Position numbers and translations under genes: made by a program
Origin: Ectobius pallidus
Taxonomy: Eukaryota; Arthropoda; Insecta; Blattodea; Ectobiidae
Assembly: GCA_964059195.1 (NCBI GenBank)
Contig: CAXKWD010000009.1
Span: 84,913,432-84,977,431, forward strand
Reading direction: 5' to 3'
DNA: 64,000 bases
The notes under the pieces: model-generated
Database searches by the model: none
Seen by the model: only the letters and a program-made list of their open reading frames with translations
Told to the model about the DNA's origin: nothing
Shown here: in pieces, positions 35,770-45,129 of the stretch
Layout of the letters: every line of letters starts with the position of its first letter
How positions within the stretch are numbered: position 1 is the stretch's first letter

Positions 35770-36235
35770 TATATTAATGAATTTTGTTGGAAAATATATG
35801 AAACTGATATGTTTGCAGGTTGCAGAATACGTGTTGCATTTGGCAATAAAGCAGACTGCATAATGTCATTCTCAGAACAAAGTTTAGACACATTGTATGT
35901 AACAGGTGCCTTACAACCACTCGCTAATAGAAGGATCGGAAACATAATTTGCTAACTCTCCACCCATGGAATCATCACATTTGCAATATAGGCAATTCAT
36001 AATAAATAGCACCTTTTATCTACCCATTTTTTGATCTACCAATTCCTTAGAAATTTAAGGGCCTTCATGTCCTGAATAGGAAACTTCCCCCCCCCCTTCC
36101 TTTTTCCACTTTTGGGGCAAGTTTGAAAGCCTAACTCGTTCACATTAAACATTCTTGAAGGATCTTTCAAAATATCCAGTACATTCTGTTCTTTTACATA
36201 AGCATGCAATTCATTGAACCAGTTTCTATTTCTTC
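35770..36235 (-). pseudogene. pogo/Tigger-type DDE transposase remnant
   Basis: The minus strand reads NWFNELHAYVKEQNVLDILK, DPSRMFNVNELGFQTCPKSG, then in another frame YIANVMIPW and SKLCSENDIMQSALLPNATR, ILQPANISV. These correspond in order to the FNxDExGF, VxIPW and LxPNxTHxLQPxDV blocks of pogo/jerky-like transposases. The first catalytic Asp (FN-D-E) is Asn here, the VDGHxSH block with the second Asp is missing, and stops intervene. Confidence 0.8.
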
Positions 36236-36254
36236 CACATCTGCTCAAGCTGTA

Positions 36255-37442
36255 TGAATACCTTCTAAATGAAGGCCTTGCTATGGGGAACCCAGTGTCC
36301 GGGATAGTTTCAGACATTTTTATACATTTTATGGAAAGGCACATTTTGGACAAATATGTTAATGACGTAACCGCCTATATGAGATATGTGGACGATATTT
36401 TGGTCATTTCCAAGAATGATATTTCTGACCATTTATTAGGTGATTTTAACGATTATAATGAAAGGGTGAAATTCACCATTGAAAAACCTCTTAATGGATG
36501 CTTAAATTTCCTGGACCTCAGAATTATTTTGGACAGCCCAAGAATCCGGGTGGGTATATACCGGAAACCAAATAAAGGAAGGATATACATTCACAAGAGG
36601 TCTGCTCACCATCCTAGAATAAAAGATAACGTATGGTGTAATTTTGCAATTAGGGCCATCAGATTATGTGAAGGCCTTGATGATTTGAAGAATGAAAAGG
36701 ATGAAATTTTTAAGTTGGCTGGTGAAAATGGGTTTAATAGAAGGAGGTTAAATCGTATCTGGAACAGAGCTGAAAATTTGTGTAATAATACCAGACGAGA
36801 ACAAAAAAACCTTGATAAGAAGTATGTTAGTCTAACATACAATCCCATGACTAGTGGAAAGATTGATAAGTTGCTGCGTAAATATGATTTTATTCCTGCA
36901 TATAAAGCCGGGCGTACTATCGAGAATATATTTTCTCAATATAAACAGGTTGGCAGATTAAAGTCTAAAATGGAGCTTCCTGGGGTATATTCAATAACAT
37001 GCAAAGAGTGCAGGGGTTCTTACATCGGCGAAACCGGGAGATCTTTCAAGGTGAGAATGAAAGAGATGTACGGCTCGGGAGACCGGCTACCGGTTTAAGC
37101 CAGCATATGATTGATAATATGCACCATATCGATAATCTCAGGATTTTGAAAATCGAACCCGACCCTATTAAAAGGAAAATCCTTGAAGCGGTAAATATCA
37201 TTGACAACCAAGATAATTTAAATAGATATGATGGAGACCTTGGAGAAGTGTGGTTGAATATGATCAAAAATTTTAAAAACTGTAGACGGACTGTTACCTT
37301 TCCCTCCCCTCCTGATATCGGTAATTTAGACACCCCTTATAACATCCCGGATGAGTGGATTAAAAGGTTCGGAAGAACTTCTAGTTTTTACGTCGATATT
37401 CCGTATATTCCAGAAGGCGTTGGATCCGGCGTTTTGACATGA
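36255..37442 (+). pseudogene. PLE reverse transcriptase and GIY-YIG endonuclease, one frameshift
   Basis: The frame at 36255-37070 encodes the RT palm: EGLAMGNPVSGIVSDIFIHF, then YMRYVDDILVISKND with the catalytic YVDD, then a thumb-like region, and the GIY-YIG core GVYSITCKECRGSYIGETGR followed by SFKVRMKE. A one-base shift near 37060-37075 moves the rest to the next frame: GLSQHMIDNMHHIDNLRILK, KILEAVNIIDNQ with the nuclease glutamate, and LNRYDGDLGEVWLNMI, to the stop at 37440-37442. The N-terminal part of the RT is absent. The nuclease residues look intact apart from the shift. Confidence 0.85.
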
Positions 37443-37507
37443 GTCATATCCATGGAAACTTCTCGAGTTTGTTTATTTATCAGTTGGAATTTTTCTTCTT
37501 GCTGTAC

Positions 37508-37537
37508 CTGATGAAGGCCTTATGGATTGTGCCGAAA
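37508..37537 (+). ncRNA. hammerhead-ribozyme-like hairpin in PLE 3' region
   Basis: CTGATGA (37508-37514), one A, a GGC/GCC stem with a 12-base loop (37516-37533), then GAAA (37534-37537), matching the CUGANGA...GAAA hammerhead core. Hammerhead motifs are known in PLE terminal repeats. The extra A before stem II and the weak flanking stems I and III mean activity is uncertain. GTAC before the core can pair with GTAT after it. Confidence 0.5.
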
Positions 37538-39524
37538 CGTTGTATTAAGAATAATAAAATATATCCATTGTAAAATTAAATATAATTTTGTTTTGCTTGT
37601 AGTTTACATACAATGGAAAAAGGACTTCCTACTACTGTATGTTTCTTCTAAATACCTTTCTGACATTATTGGACGCCACGTCATGAACGATTCGAACCAA
37701 CGTCTATCTGGTTTGTTGTTTTTAAAAGGAATTTTTCTATTTGCATTTATCTTTAAAATCTTGTTCTACAGTTTCAAACATTGTGTGCCTTTTTATTGGC
37801 AGGCACTTCTTTTGAACAAGGAAATATCCCAAGAAACAAGTAAATTTTCGTAAATTTTTAATGGAACAGTACATTTTTGTTTAATTAAGAATGAAGAATT
37901 TGGTATGCCATATTTCCTTGCAGTTTTTCTTATGTTGGACCATAAATATCACTTGTAAGATGCTGGTCAACTACTTGAGTAAGGAATTCCATTTGTTGAC
38001 CGCTAGTGGTCAACTACTAGATACCTGGCCATTTTGGTGTTTCAGTAGTTGTCCAGCCTTTTCTTGCCCTAACTATCAAAAACTGGTTGTTAGCAATACG
38101 TCATTAGCATTAAGTAATGTACATTTTAATCATATGAATTACAAAAGAAATGAATATGTCATTAATCAGTATGGCTGCACAAGAATAATAGAAAAATGCG
38201 CAGCTTACCTTCTCTATTAATATCTGAAGCAAGCCACGTTGCACCACCAGAAAACAATGCTAAAGAATGGCAACCATTCAGTAGATAATTGTATTTGGTG
38301 AGGCAATCCCTACTCTTTCAAATGACATATAATTTTATACTCTTTGGTTTAGCACAACAAAACACTGCCTTATTATATGCTGATTTGGTCAACTATAGGT
38401 GCATGGTCAACTACCGGTACAGTAACCCTATATATAAAAAGGGTAATAGAGCAAGCCCTAGCAGTTACAGGCCAATTTCCCTGGTCCCAATACTATCAAA
38501 AGTTATTGAATACTGCCTACACCTACAAATGTACAATCACTTTGCACAAAACAGCTTGCTTCACAAAGCACAATATGGTTTTTACCTAAGCTATCAACAA
38601 TTAAGGCAGTAGAAAACTTAGTCAATGATATATATAGCAGCTTTGAGGAAAAGCTAATAACCTGTGCCACACTATTAGACTTGAGCAAGGCTTTTGACAC
38701 TATCAGCCATGAAATCATTGTTAAAAAATTAGGATACTATGGCTTCGAAAATAATACCCTAATGCTAATAAAATCCTATTTAAGCAATAGGCTCCAAATG
38801 GTTGCTGTCCATGATAAAAGATCTAATTTAATGCCAGTAACAAAAGGGGTACCTCAAGGGTCAGTGCTTGGCCCTTTCATCTTCGTAGTATATATGAATG
38901 ACCTCCCTGAACACTTACCCTGTAAAACCGTTCTTTACGCAGACGATACCACAATAATCAATACATGTAAGGATTTAGAAGATGTTAAAGTAAAGAACGA
39001 AATGATACTTGAATCAGCTCAACACTGGTTCAAAGCCAACTACTTATATCTCAATCACACGAAAACTGAAGAAATACTATTCAACTTAACTATTGCGAAT
39101 AAAGAAAACAAAAGTGTAAAACTCTTGGGCATATTTATTGACCAAAAACTAACCTGGGATAAGCACACCTCCTCGGTATGCTCTAAATTAGCGCGAGTTA
39201 TCTTTTTGCTCTACAAACTCAGGAAAAGTGTAAGTAAGAACTTGCTGCTCTATGCATATTATGCTTTTTTCCACTCCCACCTACAATATGGAATTCTACT
39301 CTGGGGCAACTCTCCAGGTGCAAAAACAGTATTTAAATGGCAAAAAAAGGCAATCAGATGCATAGCTGGGTTAGGTTCTAGGGATACATGCAGAAACGCA
39401 TTCAAAGAATTAAATATCATTACTGTACCCGGATTGTATATTTACCACTGCTTAAAAAACATGCAAAAAAATCTAGATGTAACCCGTCTTAGACTAACTG
39501 TACACTTTCATAACACAAGATGTA

Positions 39525-41059
39525 GGGTCAATCGGGGCTAATATGATACACACAAAATAATGGGGTAATTATGATACACTAAAAAAAATAAGGGTTATAT
39601 TACCAATAAATTAATGTTAAAATGATATTCCAAGAGTTAATTTTATCTACTTGTTAGTCCCATATATGAAGAAATATACAGCATAATATTTAATAGTGAA
39701 AAAAAATTAAATCTGCAGGTACTTATTTTTTGCCTAAAAAACTTTTATATTTTGATTCGGAACTTTTCTCATATATTGAATGCTAATGAAGATATTTTAA
39801 ATTCAAAAGCATGATTATGTTCATGAGAAAATGGGCTATTTTTGCATATAAGAATCCTTCCTGAGGTGTTAAAAGTCAATGAGTTATAAGGTGTTGAAGT
39901 TAGGGGGCTAATGTGATACATATATTGGGGCTAATATGATACAGCCCATGGGGTAAATATGAGACACGTATACAGGTAAATCGAACAGAACCCTATACAA
40001 AAAGAAGGCAGCGATTAGATCCTGGAGTGAAAGTTGTAACTTCAGAAGAGTGGATCACATTAGAGAATGATAAAAATAAAATAAAACAGAGGAAGAGGAC
40101 AGTCCAAGATGTACAAGAAACAAGCGATGAAGATCTACCAACTGAATTAACGAGTAAAGACGATGATGCAGATGATGTAGACCTCCTTGAACCTCAGGCT
40201 GAGGATTTTGAAACGCTGGAGAGTCCAGAAAGTGTTAAAACTGGTGATTTTTTCTTGGCCTCTTTTAAAGGTGGATTAAGAAACAGCACCACTTGTCGTA
40301 ACGGTTCTTCAAGTGTTCGCAGATAATGAATTTGAAGTCATGGGACTGAAAACTGTGAATGACAAAAAAACTTTTCAACAGAACGAAAAAGATGTGTCTG
40401 TGATAAATAAATCAGCTGTGTTGGGGAAACTGCCTACACCAAACATGACTCTGCTTGGAAGTTGTTTTAAGTACTGTTTTGACAAATTTGTAGACGTGTT
40501 CGAGCAGTAGTTACAATTACTGTAGAATTGCTTGCTTCAGGAACACTGAAACATGTTTAATTTATTTTTTTCATCTTTAGTGTGAGTTTGCTTAATTTTT
40601 AATACCTCTGTATAATTTTTCCTTTTGTTTATTACAAATCTAGGCAACGTTGAAAAATTAAATATTTTCATCTCTTAAAAATGGTTTTATATTGATACCA
40701 GTATCTCAGGAATCCCTGTTTCAATTTAAACCAAACTTTGCCTGATAATACATTAGACACTAGGTGTATCACAAATACCCCAGCCACCTCTCCACCTCAC
40801 ATAGCATGTGAAATAATTGGCTGTATCATAAATGCCCCATCTATGTATTACAATAGCCCCATGTACTGGGGCAAATACGATACACAGTTTTCTTTTTTTC
40901 TCAAGAAATTCTTAAAATTTATGTTACTCTGAGTTGCACTGTTTGAAAGAACAGGGTAAGTTGTACATTTCAGTATTTTTAAAGTTATTTTAACACTATA
41001 AATTAAGAATTCCATCACAAAAGTTTGTTTTTTTGTATCATATTAGCCCCAATTGACCC
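39525..41059 (+). mobile_element. second pogo-like transposon, inserted in LINE A
   Basis: TA duplications (39523-39524 and 41060-41061) flank 26-bp inverted repeats beginning GGGTCAATCGGGGC with one mismatch. Multiple internal copies of GGGGCTAATATGATACA-like words sit near both ends: 39562, 39904, 39927 and 39950; 40765, 40822 and 40868. The 1535-bp element holds only the C-terminal part of a transposase. Excision at the TA would restore the LINE A frame. Confidence 0.92.
40027..40510 (+). pseudogene. C-terminal transposase remnant of the pogo-like element
   Basis: The frame at 40027-40300 encodes an acidic region (SDEDLPTELTSKDDDADDVD) followed by FFLASFKGGLRNSTTCR. A frameshift leads into FADNEFEVMGLKTVNDKKTF, then DVSVINKSAVLGKLPTPN, ending at 40508-40510. 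This resembles the small C-terminal domain found after the DDE core in some pogo/jerky-type transposases. The catalytic core is absent, so this is a deletion derivative. The family assignment also rests on the TA target and element layout. Confidence 0.55.
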
Positions 41060-41579
41060 TAGACATAAAATAGATATGCCGTACTTTAGACTCTCCAAAG
41101 TACATAACTCTTACAAATATATAAGTCCAGATCTATTTAATAAATTACCAAAACAAGCTTACACTGCGCCTGCAACTAAATTTAAAAATGCTCTAGATAC
41201 TTGGATTTGAAATAAAGTAATATACAGTATAGAAGAATTCAGAGATTGTAATGTGGATGATCTGTCTTTTTAGCTTATTTTAATCTCTATTTGATATTTC
41301 TATGTAACCAGAATTTCAAGCATTATTTGTAATGTGGATGATCTGTCTTTTTAGCGTAATGTAATCTCTATGTAACCGTAATTTTAAGCACTATTTGTAA
41401 ACAAAACTATGGACGAAACCTAATACATGTGACAAACAATGTAAACGGTGAATAAACTTCTTGATTCTTGATTCTTTGTGACTCGACAACAGCTGGCGAG
41501 TCGAGGTGAAAATGTCATCAAACACTATCGAACATGAGCAGTTAGAAATTGTTAAAAATCATTAGAATTGTATGAATAA

Positions 41580-42530
41580 TAATTAGTTGGTTAGGTAGAT
41601 GTAGATGTAGATGTAGATATCTCGTCCTGTAGATCCTGTGTTGAGCGAGGCTCAAGGATATAGAACACGTCAGATCAAAAAATACATGCATGTTATAACA
41701 ATAATATGCAGAAACTGCAAGCTGCCAAATTTATCCAAGCTGGAAATATTCCTCCAAATTGTAGAAGGTGTGAGTTATTAAAAATTCCTTGACAGATGTT
41801 AAAAGCTGTGCGTCTGTTGCATCTCTATTTGATGATGATGATGATGATGACAACGACGACGTGTTCGGCCCGGAGGCCGGTCCTGCCCTGGGACAGAGTC
41901 GTGGGGGGAAAACTCATTTACTTTTGTGTGCATCTACAGCCATGGGACTTTCGCTCATATAATGAGTTCACCTTCTGAACTGTTCCTGCAAATTTTGAAA
42001 CCTCCACAAATTTATTTGCCTGAAAATATGGTCTCACATAAATGATTTCGACCCGGGTAGGATTGTACCAGGGAATAGAAGACCTGTTGTATGCAGAAGT
42101 AGGGAATCTTAATATTTCATGACTAAGTTATGTATTGAAAAATCATTGTTATTGTGACAGATTAAAGGGATATCTTCCCATGATTTAAAGGTATTAATTT
42201 TGTTTTTTAATAAGTAGAGGCATTTTTACACTATTTAAATGGGAAAAAAACAAATAGTATATGCCACACCACTACAACTCACTAACGGGACCCGCCTGGG
42301 AAAGAGGAATTTAGGGTGGGAAGAAACTATAAACAGTGAGGCATGAAGGAATCATTTGTAGAACTACCAGGAGGAAAAAGTTGAAAATTGGGAAGAATTA
42401 TTTTTTCTCCTTTCTTCTTCACCCTTTCTACCTATTTGGGACCTATTCATAATCTACAAATTTACGCATTAAACAGGATCTGAACATGGATCGCTGGCTT
42501 TGTAACCCGTAGTGGTTAAGGCAAAAATTC
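41580..42530. other. no gene seen; short simple repeats
   Basis: Contains (GTAGAT)n at about 41595-41618 and (GAT)n at about 41831-41850. No supported exon. Confidence 0.5.
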
Positions 42531-42535
42531 ATATA

Positions 42536-42991
42536 CAGGGTGCAGCAGAAAGAACGCCCCGATTACAGAAGACAAACATATCCAAACCCATCATTCAAAT
42601 GGTGGCCTCCATTGTTTATGCACTGATTGAGCCTCTCTCGGTAGTTGTCCATGACTCTCATTGTCATTTCGGGCGTAATAGCAATTTCATGTTGTATTGC
42701 CTCCTTAAGAACTTCCAAAGTTTGGGGACGATGTTGGTACGCTTTGGTTTTCAGGTGTCCCGTCTTTGGAGCCCGAAAGGCACAAGTTCTTGCGCTGCAT
42801 TGCTGTCAGCGACTCGCCATTTTTAATAAACTGCACTACGGCATAAGCGCGATGCACTCCTGTCCAAGCCATGGTGTAAACTAAAACAGCACCTAAGTTG
42901 CTGTTAGGCAATATTCACCCCGCCCCTCTACCCCCACCCACCACGTAGATATCTATCTCCCAAATCAGGGCATTCTTTCTGCCACACCCTG
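42536..42991 (-). mobile_element. internally deleted mariner-type element
   Basis: Flanked by TA (42534-42535 and 42992-42993) with ~25-bp inverted repeats CAGGGTG(C/T)(A/G)GCAGAAAGAA. Inside, on the minus strand, the transposase start MAWTGVHRAYAVVQFIKNGE (from 42872) is joined after ~30 codons to the C-terminal region HRPQTLEVLKEAIQHEIAIT, then PEMTMRVMDNYRERLNQCIN. The entire catalytic core is deleted, leaving a 456-bp element. Confidence 0.9.
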
Positions 42992-43024
42992 TATTTCAAT
43001 TCAGAGACTAAAACTCTTCGCTGG

Positions 43025-43570
43025 ACAGCATCATAATATGCTATGTAAGATATCGTAAGTTCTCTGCCAACGTTTGGACCATCATGCTGTGGTCTTTATC
43101 AGGGTTACTGCAACTGCTGTCAGACCAGACCAAATAAGCTAACTGAGATCAGAGCATTGCGGGCTTGCGATGATCTCGACTTCGATTCCATACCTGCATA
43201 CGAAATGCATTGCTGGGAATGAAAACGGGTTCCTATCCTATAACTTAAATTGCTTACGCTAACGGTGTTTTGCATAGGACTTGAACATATGCAGGGCAAC
43301 TGCAATGAATTTAGGGGTTTGGGCCGTATCCCTTTTTTGTTTAAGTTCCGGTATTCACCTTACAACCAGGGAAAACCACGGAAAACCCTGGTCGAAACTA
43401 GCAAAGGGGATTTGGTCTTGGTCCTCCATTCTGTAATGCCTGGTAGGGGTTGAACCAACCAGTTGGGATACGTGTCAGCTGAAGGCTTATACGTATTAGG
43501 AAGAGGTATTGTTGCAACTGCTGTGGAACAGACTCCTGTATATATAGTAATGGTATGTTGCTCCTTCCCA
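43025..43570 (-). repeat. probable Penelope-like terminal fragment
   Basis: The minus strand at about 43070-43103 reads CTGATAA-A-GACC...GGTC-CAAAC, the same spacing as the hammerhead-like hairpins in other PLE ends but with two core changes. GCAACTGCTGT recurs at about 43110 and 43516. No coding part is visible, so the PLE label is an inference. Confidence 0.4.
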
Positions 43571-43779
43571 GCCAATCAGGTCTCACTTTTTACACGCTTA
43601 TTCTGATTGGTCCAGACACATAGGAAGGAAAACAGACCTTTTCAGGATAATATAATAACCTTAAAATATCATAATATGTTCTCTTCTTAATTTTCTATGG
43701 ATATGGTACAAGGGTAGTTTTCGTATTGTGAAATTGGTAGCCTATATTAATCCATTATAATGATGAACTAATTAAATGA

Positions 43780-43990
43780 TTTGGTACAAGGGTAACAGTG
43801 ACCTGCATTGCCAGCAAGGGAGTAGGGGAAGGGAGTGAGTTGCATTGTCGGCACTGAGCAGATTGATAGCGAAGCTACAGGAAGGAGGGCGAGGTCACCA
43901 TGGCAACGGACTGGAGAGTGGGCAGAGCTTAGTGAGTGGCACATATTTGTTTTATGCCATTTAAACTTCTGCCCTGTCATCCTTTAAAAG
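43780..43990 (+). promoter_or_regulatory. candidate promoter with RFX X-box
   Basis: A G-rich patch in AT-rich surroundings that contains GTCACCATGGCAAC at 43894-43907. This matches the palindromic X-box bound by RFX transcription factors. The nearest downstream coding exon on this strand is the tyrosine phosphatase exon at 53304, with a possible noncoding exon at 44434. The assignment is by position only. Confidence 0.35.
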
Positions 43991-44433
43991 TGACTTTTAA
44001 ACAATTAGGTGTACGTACATTCTCATATAGAGGTCACTATGTGAGGAATAAAATATCAAGTGGATGGGTTAACTTAGAACCTTAGTAGGCCTACTACTAG
44101 AACAGTTTTCCATTTTCATGGAATTGTCACACAAACAGAGGAATTTCCTAAACTAATGTCTCTCTTGTTTACGTAATTGCCACCAACCTATGCTTTACAG
44201 CAATTATACTGCTAGTGATAACCCTAGGTTAGTGGGGGTTAGGCTAACAACAGAAACGTTTCAGTTTAGCAATGACATCCTTATTTTGCATTTTCTTGAT
44301 GGTTCTAGAAAATTTCAGCAGTTCTAGTAGTAAGCTAAGACTTCTTGATTATGCTGTTTACACCCACTGTCGAAATGGATTGGTGTAAGCGGGACTTTGC
44401 TTTTAAGTTTTCTTTTGTCTTTTTTTTTTTCAG

Positions 44434-44553
44434 TTTGGTACATACTTGTACGATTTCAAGTGCCAGCAACAAGTAATGTTCCACAGAGTGCCTTCTGAAT
44501 CGAGACACACCAAACCAAAGTGGTGAAGACAGGGCTTCCCTACTATCATGACT
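44434..44553 (+). other. possible 5' UTR exon
   Basis: A polypyrimidine tract and CAG (ending at 44433) and a consensus donor GTAAGTT (from 44554) bound a 120-base segment with stops in all three frames. It is a plausible noncoding exon. If spliced to the acceptor at 53303, its ATG at 44548 would open an out-of-frame upstream reading frame that stops in the next exon before the main ATG at 53347. There is no direct evidence of transcription. Confidence 0.3.
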
Positions 44554-44814
44554 GTAAGTTCAAAGTCTTTATTTTGAAAATTCATAGAGCATGATAGTGT
44601 TCATGACATCAGCTTCATTGTGATGTCATAGCAAGACCGATACCAAAGTCCTGCTGGTCACCTGTAGGCCTATATCAAGCGTTCTGATTGCTTATAAAGT
44701 AAGATTTTGAGAATGAAAGGATAATGCCAGTTATTTTGTCAAAGAAAAGTATCCATATGGGTCTGAGCTTCGATTTTATTAGCCCGCTCAATTTGTTTCA
44801 TTTGTTTATAATAT

Positions 44815-45123
44815 GACATTATTACTTACTTACTCAATGGCAATAGACAGTTCCTCAGCAAGCTAAAGGATTATTATCTATTTTCATTCCCGCACTTTCC
44901 TGAGTCCGCCATTCAACCCTATTCTGTGCTAACTCTATCCAATCATCCCTCGCATATCCTACTTCCCTTAAATGTATCCTAATATTGTCCTCTCACCTAC
45001 CTCTAGGTCTTCCATGTGGTCTTTTCTCTTCAGGTCTCCCAGTAAATACTTTTGAGATTTAAGTCTTTCCTCCCCCATGCACGCAACATGTCCAGCCCAT
45101 TTCATCCTCTTGTGTTTTAATTA
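44815..45123 (-). mobile_element. LINE 3' fragment
   Basis: The minus strand encodes KRMKWAGHVACMGEE, then a GRPRGR-like stretch and WRTQE. This is the conserved C-terminal tail of an abundant insect LINE, ending in a (TAAG)n tail at 44820-44835. It is the same family as the plus-strand copy at 52051-52790. Confidence 0.7.
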
Positions 45124-45129
45124 CCCTTC

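Larger units (their letters stand above)
36255..37560 (+). mobile_element. Penelope-like element, 5'-truncated
   Basis: Contains the C-terminal half of a PLE protein (reverse transcriptase palm plus GIY-YIG nuclease), a 3' region with a hammerhead-like hairpin at 37508-37537, and AATAAA near 37552. It lies inside the pogo element, directly abutting the transposase remnant on the left. I could not define a target duplication. Confidence 0.85.
33186..38428 (-). mobile_element. pogo-type DNA transposon, inserted in LINE A
   Basis: TA duplications (33184-33185 and 38429-38430) flank 26-bp inverted repeats that begin GGGTTACTGTACC and differ at one position. Just inside both ends are repeated GTAGTTGACCA words (33201, 35710 and 35754 on the left; inverted at 37964, 38007, 38386 and 38404 on the right). 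It carries a decayed minus-strand DDE transposase (about 35770-36235) and has been invaded by LINE C and a PLE. Without these insertions it would be about 1.6 kb, so it is also internally deleted. Confidence 0.9.
31217..41475 (+). mobile_element. LINE A (jockey/CR1-like), split by nested insertions
   Basis: Plus-strand retrotransposon fragments lie at about 31217-31512, 32563-33185, 38429-39524 and 41060-41475. In order they encode the endonuclease-RT linker, the RT fingers (YKKGNRASPSSYRPISLVPI), the palm (GVPQGSVLGPFIFVVYMNDL, then YADDTTII) and the thumb and C-terminus (ALDTWI then stop). Removing the two pogo elements rejoins the frame exactly, while frameshifts and stops elsewhere show the LINE is dead. 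The 3' end has a TTGATTC-repeat tail at about 41458-41475. The left boundary may lie before the insertion at 30860. Confidence 0.85.

Noticed and set aside
36606..36848. 80-codon minus-strand frame
   Set aside because: Antisense shadow of the PLE protein.
42512..42826. 104-codon plus-strand open frame
   Set aside because: It is antisense to the deleted mariner transposase read on the minus strand.
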